DNA from: an uncultured Eubacterium sp. | GTDB taxonomy: Bacteria; Bacillota; Clostridia; Oscillospirales; Acutalibacteraceae | Reading direction: 5' to 3' | DNA: 10,621 nt | Assembly (NCBI RefSeq): GCF_934561735.1 | Contig: NZ_CAKTGT010000016.1 | Span: 1-10,621 of the forward strand | In this document: piece after piece, positions 1-4,498 of the stretch | Layout of the letters: the number at the start of each line of letters is the position of its first letter | Position numbering within the stretch: position 1 is the first letter of the stretch | Notes under the pieces: model-generated | Databases searched by the model: none | What the model was told of the DNA's origin: nothing | What the model saw: only the letters and a program-made list of their open reading frames with translations | Made by a program: the position numbers and the translations under genes

Positions 1-135
1 TTCATTTTCACAAAAATCAACCCTACCCTCCAAAAGAGGAAGGTCAAAATCAGACTTTACCTTTAAGCGTGCCGGCAAAACAAATACTCCGCCGAGTTCT
101 TTCGCCTTTTTAGGGGCAGGAATAACTGATAGCAT
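1..135 (-). CDS. N-terminal fragment of a probable family 20 glycoside hydrolase (beta-N-acetylhexosaminidase type)
   Basis: Only the first 45 residues are in the window; the gene continues off the left edge. The start is ATG (133-135), with GGAG about 7 nt upstream (around 144-147) and a strong promoter further up. The peptide begins MLSVIPAPKKAKELGGVFVL and then has a basic, beta-strand-like stretch (PARLKVKSDFD). 'IPxPKKxxxxGGxFxL' resembles the opening of the small beta-rich domain (GH20b) that precedes the catalytic barrel in GH20 hexosaminidases and related enzymes. No signal peptide is visible, so an intracellular enzyme acting on imported amino-sugar oligomers would fit, but that is inference. 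No catalytic residue lies within the fragment, so the family call rests on this short motif alone. Other N-terminal domains of carbohydrate enzymes are possible. Confidence 0.5.
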   Translation of the reverse strand, partial: MLSVIPAPKKAKELGGVFVLPARLKVKSDFDLPLLEGRVDFCENE

Positions 136-160
136 AATTTTTCTCCAATTTATCATATAC

Positions 161-177
161 AGCCTGAAAAACAGGCT
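161..177 (-). promoter_or_regulatory. 5'-terminal mRNA stem-loop in the leader of the GH20-like gene
   Basis: On the minus strand AGCCTG (177-172) and CAGGCT (166-161) form a perfect 6-bp stem around a TTTTT loop. The promoter upstream predicts transcription starting at about 177, so the hairpin would sit at the very 5' end of the transcript. It ends about 13 nt before the GGAG ribosome binding site. By analogy, hairpins in this position can protect mRNA from 5'-end-dependent decay. It is not followed by a U-run on this strand, so it is not a terminator. Confidence 0.45.
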
Positions 178-183
178 TGTAAT

Positions 184-212
184 ATTATATCAAAACATAA
201 TATCAAAGTCAA
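184..212 (-). promoter_or_regulatory. Promoter of the GH20-like gene
   Basis: The -35 box is TTGACT (207-212) and the -10 box is a perfect TATAAT (184-189), separated by exactly 17 bp. TG lies one base before the -10 (TGATATAAT), giving an extended -10. The predicted start is near 177. This is one of the best sigma-A type promoters in the window. The stretch from here to the LCP stop codon (213-280) shows no other clear signal. Confidence 0.75.
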
Positions 213-280
213 TTTACAAAGTGTGAACAAATACACTAAAGACATTATTAAAACAGTTCAAAACAAGCAACAAAAGTCTA

Positions 281-1567
281 TTATTCGCTTTGCTCTGCTC
301 TGATTTCCGCAGCAGATTTGTTATAAATTAAATCCTGCAATTTTTCTTTATTCTTATCAACATCAATGGTAATAACGCTTGCACCGCCGATTGTTGCATA
401 TTGCCAAGTGCCGTCAAACGGAACACGAACCTCTGCCATATCGCTGATGCACGGAAGTGCTTTCATACCGGCAGAAATAATCTTTGCCTTTGAAAGATTG
501 GTTTGAATATACGGTGCAGCCTTGGTGGCCATCATTGCGAGTTTTACCGGATTTGCAGATTTCACGCTCTTGAGAATTGCCTGCATAACTGTTCTTTGAC
601 GGTAAGCACGCATAAAGTCGGTGTCAATTTTTCTTATTCTGCAATAAGCAAGAGCCTGTTCGCCTGTTAATTTGTACTTGCCCGCATCAAGTTTGACATT
701 GCCGTATCTGCCTTTGTGAGAGGTTACCTCTTTGGCTTCTTTTTCGGTTACTTCAACCTCTACACCTCCGATGCTGTCAACGAGCACCTTGAACATTTCA
801 AAATCGGCAACAACATATCCGTCAATATCTATGCCAAAATTATATTCAATAGTATCAACAACACCGTTGTAGCCGTCATACTGACAGGCCGCATTGAGTC
901 GTTGCTTTTTGTCAACGCACGGAATGTACACCCAAGTGTCACGCAAGAACGAAACCATTTTTATGCAATTGTGTGCCTTGTCAATAGAAATGAGCATCAT
1001 TGAATCGGAACGAGAAGCGGTATCATCTTTTGGATTACGGGCATCAACGCCGAGCAAAAGAATATTTGTTACACTTGACGAACGAGTTAAATCCGACTTG
1101 CTGACATACTGATTTTTGCGCTTGTCATCATAGGTGACTTTGCCCATAGCGTTGCCGACAAAACAGCCTGCACCGATAATCAAAGCGAGAATAACTGCCA
1201 AAACCGCCCTAAAAATATTCTTTGCGTTATTAGGTCTTGAGCCTTTTCGTCTTTTACGGCGAGGAGGTCGGGTTGTTTCTCGTCTTTGGCGTGCTCTTTC
1301 TTCGTTTTCTTTGCGTCTTTTGGCATCTTTATCAATATAAACCTGTGGCACAAAATCGTTGGCACTTTGACGGTTTGAGCGTTGCGGCTCGTCAAGTTCC
1401 TGCATAAAAGCATCCAAATCGTAATCAGCCGTATTTTGATTATCAATAACCTCTTCGTCAAAATCAGAAACATTGAAATAATCCTCATCAACGGGAACGC
1501 TTCTGTCTCGGCTGTCGTTATCTATTCTTTTTTTAGGGTTAAAGCCCTCTTTTTCAAAGCGAGGCAT
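281..1567 (-). CDS. LytR-CpsA-Psr (LCP) family wall-polymer phosphotransferase
   Basis: LCP proteins transfer undecaprenyl-linked polymers (teichoic acids, capsule, other wall glycans) onto peptidoglycan outside the membrane. This 428-residue protein has a long cytoplasmic N-terminus (1-115), acidic at about 23-60 and very Lys/Arg-rich at about 80-115. One membrane helix follows (about 118-140), then an outside LCP domain (about 167-335) and a C-terminal extension to 428. Hallmarks are NILLLGVDAR (168-177), RSDSMML (186-192), FLRDTWVYIP (207-216), RLNAA (223-227), LTGEQALAYCRIRK (300-313) and DFMRAYRQR (317-325). These hold the Asp and Arg residues that bind Mg2+ and the lipid pyrophosphate. 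ATG at 1565-1567 has GGAAGG about 9 nt upstream. The gene appears monocistronic and diverges from rnpB. Such proteins are often labelled 'LytR transcriptional regulator', but there is no DNA-binding domain. Which polymer it ligates cannot be told. Confidence 0.93.
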   Translation of the reverse strand: MPRFEKEGFNPKKRIDNDSRDRSVPVDEDYFNVSDFDEEVIDNQNTADYDLDAFMQELDEPQRSNRQSANDFVPQVYIDKDAKRRKENEERARQRRETTRPPRRKRRKGSRPNNAKNIFRAVLAVILALIIGAGCFVGNAMGKVTYDDKRKNQYVSKSDLTRSSSVTNILLLGVDARNPKDDTASRSDSMMLISIDKAHNCIKMVSFLRDTWVYIPCVDKKQRLNAACQYDGYNGVVDTIEYNFGIDIDGYVVADFEMFKVLVDSIGGVEVEVTEKEAKEVTSHKGRYGNVKLDAGKYKLTGEQALAYCRIRKIDTDFMRAYRQRTVMQAILKSVKSANPVKLAMMATKAAPYIQTNLSKAKIISAGMKALPCISDMAEVRVPFDGTWQYATIGGASVITIDVDKNKEKLQDLIYNKSAAEIRAEQSE

Positions 1568-1608
1568 ACGAACACCCTTCCTTTATTTTAGAATTATATA
1601 TTAAATTC

Positions 1609-1637
1609 AGTGTACACCATATTAATTATATTTTCAA
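1609..1637 (-). promoter_or_regulatory. Possible promoter of the LCP gene
   Basis: TTGAAA (1632-1637), a 17-bp spacer and TACACT (1609-1614) form a moderate promoter about 40 nt upstream of the start codon. A TATAAT lies closer (1593-1598) but has no matching -35 box. The 1568-1689 gap is AT-rich and holds this promoter and the rnpB promoter, facing apart. Confidence 0.4.
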
Positions 1638-1653
1638 CTTTTTTTATTTAATA

Positions 1654-1682
1654 TTGCATTTTTGGTCGGAATAATTTATTAT
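1654..1682 (+). promoter_or_regulatory. rnpB promoter
   Basis: TTGCAT (1654-1659), a 17-bp spacer and TATTAT (1677-1682) predict a start at about 1689-1691. That is exactly where the P1 helix of the RNase P RNA begins. Agreement between promoter geometry and the RNA 5' end supports both calls. Confidence 0.75.
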
Positions 1683-1689
1683 ATAAGAT

Positions 1690-2017
1690 AGAGTTGTCCA
1701 GACGGTTGCGTAGTCTTTGACTATGAGGAAAGTCCGAGCAGCACAGAGCAGGATAACGGCTAACGGCCGCCGAGGGTGACCTTAGGGAAAGTGCAACAGA
1801 AATAAACCGCCGTTTTTACGGTAAGGGTGGAAAGGCGAGGTAAGAGCTCACCGAGAGAGTGGAGACATTCTCTGCCATGTAAACCCTATCCGCTGCAACA
1901 CCGACCGGAGAGTTGGTTGCTCGCCACATAACTCCGACGGGTGGCTTGAGCAAGGTGGCAACATCTTGTCGAGATAGATAATCGTCCACGACAGAACTCG
2001 GCTTACGGGCAACTCTG
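1690..2017 (+). ncRNA. rnpB: RNase P RNA, bacterial class A
   Basis: This is the catalytic RNA of ribonuclease P, which with the RnpA protein removes 5' leaders from pre-tRNAs. The ends pair as helix P1 (AGAGTTG at 1690-1696 with CAACTCT at 2010-2016). Conserved blocks occur in order: GAGGAAAGTCCGAGC (about 1725-1739), the GGGAAAGTGCAACAGAAA region with AAACCGCC (about 1785-1811), GGTAAGAGCTCACCGAG (about 1839-1855), AGATAGATAATCGTCC (about 1972-1987) and ACAGAACTCGGCTTA (about 1991-2005). The universal P4 helix forms between AAGUCCGAG and CUCGGCUU with the usual bulged U. Compared with the common GUCCGGGC/CCCGGC sequence, one G-C pair is A-U, changed on both strands, so pairing is kept. The length (about 328 nt) and the P15-P17 region indicate class A. 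The 3' end is placed from P1 and may be off by a few bases. Confidence 0.96.
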
Positions 2018-2042
2018 TTTTTTAAAAGGGGTAAATTGAATT

Positions 2043-2885
2043 ATGTTAGTTAATATGAGAGATCTGCTTGAAGATGCCGAAAAAGGCAACTACGCAGTAG
2101 GCTCGTTTTCCGTTGCCAATATGGAAATGGTTTTGGGTGTACTGAAAGCGGCTGAGGAGCTGAACGCACCCGTTATATTGCAAATTGCGGAGGTGAGGCT
2201 TAAACAAAGCCCGCTTGAAATAATCGGTCCGCTTATGGTAGCCGCCGCAGAAAATGCAAGCACTCCGGTTGCCGTTCATTTTGACCACGGCAAAACGATA
2301 GAAAAAATCACCGAAGCACTCGACATCGGCTTTACATCCGTTATGTTTGACGGCTCACATCTTCCGCTTGAAGAAAACATTAAAATGACGAAAAAAGTCA
2401 TTTCGACAGCCGAAGAATACGATGCGGCTGTTGAAGCGGAAATCGGTTGCGTAGGCGGAAGTGAGGACGGCAGTGAGGACATTGCGATAAACTGCACAAA
2501 GCCGGATGACGCCGTAAGATTTGAAAAAGAAACCGGCGTTGACGCACTTGCAATAGCAATAGGCAACGCTCACGGAAACTACAAAAGCACGCCTAAACTC
2601 CGTTTTGACATTTTAAAGCAGGTTGACGATATGACCGATACTCCGCTTGTTTTACACGGCGGCACGGGAATAAGTCCTGAGGACTTTGTAAAATGCAGCA
2701 AAACGGGAATCAAGAAAATCAACATTGCCACGGCTACATTTGACAGCGTTGAAAACAATGTCAGAGAAGCGTACAAAAACGGCAATATAAAAGGATATTA
2801 TGATTTGCACGAAGCCGAAATCGAGGGTGCTTACAAAAACGCAAAGCGTCACATCTTGATTTTCGGTTCAGACAACAAAGCATAA
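2043..2885 (+). CDS. Class II (zinc) ketose-bisphosphate aldolase, IolJ/GatY/Fba-like
   Basis: The 280-residue protein has the length of the short class II aldolases (tagatose-bisphosphate GatY/KbaY, IolJ, Bacillus-type FbaA). These cleave a ketose (bis)phosphate to dihydroxyacetone phosphate plus an aldehyde. Visible motifs are NYAVGSFSVAN (16-26), HFDHG (79-83; catalytic Asp81 and zinc ligand His82), MFDGSHLPLEENI (101-113), EAEIG (131-135; Glu133), IGNAHG (173-178; zinc ligand His177), LHGGTGI (204-210; zinc ligand His205 and phosphate loop) and KINIAT (225-230; Asn227 base of the substrate pocket). ATG has AAAAGGGG at 2024-2031. A kinase of the IolC type follows 30 nt later with a near-identical ribosome binding site. 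This favours an IolJ-type role (6-phospho-5-dehydro-2-deoxygluconate to DHAP plus malonate semialdehyde). Glycolytic fructose-bisphosphate aldolase remains possible. Family certain, substrate not. No own promoter is seen; it may depend on read-through from rnpB. Confidence 0.93.
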   Translation: MLVNMRDLLEDAEKGNYAVGSFSVANMEMVLGVLKAAEELNAPVILQIAEVRLKQSPLEIIGPLMVAAAENASTPVAVHFDHGKTIEKITEALDIGFTSVMFDGSHLPLEENIKMTKKVISTAEEYDAAVEAEIGCVGGSEDGSEDIAINCTKPDDAVRFEKETGVDALAIAIGNAHGNYKSTPKLRFDILKQVDDMTDTPLVLHGGTGISPEDFVKCSKTGIKKINIATATFDSVENNVREAYKNGNIKGYYDLHEAEIEGAYKNAKRHILIFGSDNKA

Positions 2886-2915
2886 AACAATTTAGCATAT
2901 AAAGGGGTAAAAATT

Positions 2916-3935
2916 ATGCAAAATTATGTAACATTTGATATGTCAAAGCCGCTTGATTTTATACCGATCGGCAGAATAGCCATTGACTTTAATCCGACGG
3001 ATATGTACAGACCGCTGTCGGAGTCGGCTAACTTTAACAAATATGTGGGCGGTTCGCCTGCAAACATTGCCGTAGGTTTGGCAAGGCTCGGCTGTAAGGT
3101 CGGCTTTTGCGGATGCGTAAGCGATGACCAATTCGGCGACTATGTTGTTGATTATTTTAAAAACGAAGGCATTGACACTTCCAAAATCACAAGAGCGAAA
3201 AACGGAGAAAAAATCGGTCTTACATTTACCGAAATTCTTTCAAAAGAAAGCTCATCAATTCTTATGTACAGAGATAATGTTGCCGACTTTTGTCTTGAAC
3301 CCGGCGACATTGACGAAGAATACATTGCATCGGCAAAGGCAATAGTTATCAGTGGCACGGCACTTGCAAAAAGTCCGTCAAGAGAGGCTTGCCTCAAAGC
3401 TATGATGCTTGCAAAAAAGAACAATACAAGGATTGTATTTGACATTGATTACAGAGAATACACCTGGAAGAGCAAAGACGAAATTGCCGTATATTACAGC
3501 ATCGTTGCCCAAAACGCAGACATTATTATGGGCAGCCGTGAAGAATTTGACCTTACGGAAGGCATTATCGGTGTTAAGGGCAGTGACCCCGAATCGGCTA
3601 AATACTGGCAAAGTTTCGGTGCTTCAATCTGCGTCATCAAGCACGGCAAAGACGGTTCAACCGCTTACACAAACGACGGCAAGTTTTACAACATCAAACC
3701 GTTCCCTGCCGTTATGCTCAAAGGCTTCGGCGGCGGTGACGGCTACGGCTCATCGTTCCTTTACAGCCTGCTTCAAGGCAAGGACATTATTGATTGTCTT
3801 GAATTCGGTTCCGCTTCGGCAAGTATTTTGATTGCATCACACAGTTGTTCGGACGCTATGCCGTCTGCACTTCAGGTTGAGGAGTTCATAAAAAAATCAA
3901 AAGAACAATACGGCGAAATGGTTGCAAGAGCATAA
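2916..3935 (+). CDS. iolC: PfkB-family sugar kinase, IolC-like (5-dehydro-2-deoxygluconokinase type)
   Basis: IolC phosphorylates 5-dehydro-2-deoxy-D-gluconate with ATP in myo-inositol breakdown. The 339-residue protein is a full ribokinase (PfkB) fold. It has the N-terminal signature KYVGGSPANIAVGLARLG (42-59) and the C-terminal ATP/anion-hole motif FGGGDGYGSSF (271-281), with Asp275 as catalytic base. IolC-like stretches, recalled from known sequences, include FDxxxPLDFIPIGRIAIDFNP (7-27), VSDDQFGDY (68-76), SSILMYRDNVADF (113-125), VISGTALAKSPSREA (144-158), FDIDYREYTW (175-184), GSREEFD (206-212), VIKHGKDGSTAYT (240-252) and ASHSCSDAMPS (307-317). The usual GAGD motif is GGGD here, a mild variant. 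Start ATG is preceded by AAAGGGG (2901-2907). It is the second gene after the aldolase and is closed by a terminator 17 nt after its stop. In some bacteria IolC is fused to a DUF2090 aldolase-like domain; here the aldolase is a separate gene. Other iol genes are absent from the window, so the substrate could be a related keto-sugar acid. Confidence 0.85.
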   Translation: MQNYVTFDMSKPLDFIPIGRIAIDFNPTDMYRPLSESANFNKYVGGSPANIAVGLARLGCKVGFCGCVSDDQFGDYVVDYFKNEGIDTSKITRAKNGEKIGLTFTEILSKESSSILMYRDNVADFCLEPGDIDEEYIASAKAIVISGTALAKSPSREACLKAMMLAKKNNTRIVFDIDYREYTWKSKDEIAVYYSIVAQNADIIMGSREEFDLTEGIIGVKGSDPESAKYWQSFGASICVIKHGKDGSTAYTNDGKFYNIKPFPAVMLKGFGGGDGYGSSFLYSLLQGKDIIDCLEFGSASASILIASHSCSDAMPSALQVEEFIKKSKEQYGEMVARA

Positions 3936-3952
3936 AAAATCAATAAATAACA

Positions 3953-3998
3953 AAACCGCGAGGAACAGTGGCAACTGAACTTCGCGGTTTGATTTTTT
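3953..3998. terminator. Bidirectional intrinsic terminator between the kinase and the EamA gene
   Basis: AAACCGCGA (3953-3961) pairs with TCGCGGTTT (3982-3990). Inside the 20-nt loop CAGT and ACTG form a smaller hairpin. On the plus strand it is followed by GATTTTTTAT (3991-4000). On the minus strand it is followed by TTTTG and T-rich sequence, so it can end both convergent transcripts. The EamA stop codon overlaps the plus-strand U-run. Confidence 0.85.
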
Positions 3999-4410
3999 AT
4001 AATACCATAAATAATGTTCCTGCTGCAATGAGAATACAGCCGACAAGCGATTTTGCATTGAAATCCTCGTGCAAAAAGATAAATGCAAGAATGAGGGTAA
4101 ACACAACGCTCAACTTATCGATAGGCACAACCTTGGAGACATCGCCCATTTGAATAGCCTTGTAATAGCAAAGCCACGATGCACCTGTTGCAAGACCCGA
4201 AAGGACAAGGAATATCCAACTTTTTTTGCCGATATTTGTAATACCCGACTGTGCGTTTGTAACAAACACCATAAGCCAAGACATACCGACAACAACCATT
4301 GTACGGATAGCCGTTGCCAAATTTGAATCTACATCTTCTATTCCGATTTTTGCAAGAATAGAAGTGAGTGCGGCAAATACCGCCGAGAGCAGTGCAAATA
4401 ACCACCACAT
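3997..4410 (-). CDS. Single-domain EamA (drug/metabolite transporter superfamily) membrane protein
   Basis: The 137-residue protein is almost wholly hydrophobic, with about five membrane helices (roughly 2-20, 31-50, 65-86, 93-113 and 119-137). It matches one EamA repeat. The opening WWLFALLSAVFAALTSILAK, the YYKAIQMGDVSKVVPIDKLS segment (82-101) and the FIFLHEDF segment (110-117) are typical of the family. Most EamA transporters have two repeats (about 10 helices, near 300 residues); this is half that, so it would have to work as a dimer. I chose ATG at 4408-4410 because AAAGAGG lies about 8-9 nt upstream. A GTG start at 4417-4419 would overlap that ribosome binding site and add three residues. 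It has its own promoter and lies downstream of the ATPase on the same strand, separated by a terminator. The substrate is unknown. Confidence 0.85.
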   Translation of the reverse strand: MWWLFALLSAVFAALTSILAKIGIEDVDSNLATAIRTMVVVGMSWLMVFVTNAQSGITNIGKKSWIFLVLSGLATGASWLCYYKAIQMGDVSKVVPIDKLSVVFTLILAFIFLHEDFNAKSLVGCILIAAGTLFMVL

Positions 4411-4430
4411 ACATTTCACCTCTTTACCTT

Positions 4431-4459
4431 ATATTACACCCATTTGAATACAAAGTAAA
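4431..4459 (-). promoter_or_regulatory. Promoter of the EamA gene
   Basis: TTTACT (4454-4459), a 17-bp spacer and TAATAT (4431-4436) lie just upstream of the EamA ribosome binding site. The predicted start is near 4424, leaving a very short leader. The -35 box lies in the T-rich tail of the preceding terminator. Confidence 0.5.
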
Positions 4460-4492
4460 GTAAAATCCCGAAACCGTTTAGCTTCGGGATTT
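4449..4492 (-). terminator. Terminator after the cation ATPase gene
   Basis: AAATCCCGAA (4463-4472) and TTCGGGATTT (4483-4492) form a perfect 10-bp stem with a 10-nt loop. It begins 7 nt after the ATPase stop codon on the minus strand. The following tail is T-rich but interrupted (TTTTACTTTACTTT), so termination may be incomplete. Confidence 0.75.
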
Positions 4493-4498
4493 GTTTGT

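Noticed and set aside
220..237. AGTGT...ACACT hairpin after the LCP stop codon as a terminator
   Set aside because: Only five pairs with an 8-nt loop, no G-C-rich stem and no real U-run; too weak to call.
2010..2023. rnpB helix P1 plus six Ts as an intrinsic terminator
   Set aside because: P1 joins the distant ends of the RNA and is not a local hairpin, so it is not a standard terminator; kept only as a finding about the junction.
3409..3831. Overlapping 140-codon open frame inside the kinase gene
   Set aside because: It lies in another frame of a well-supported kinase, has low-complexity composition and no recognisable motif.
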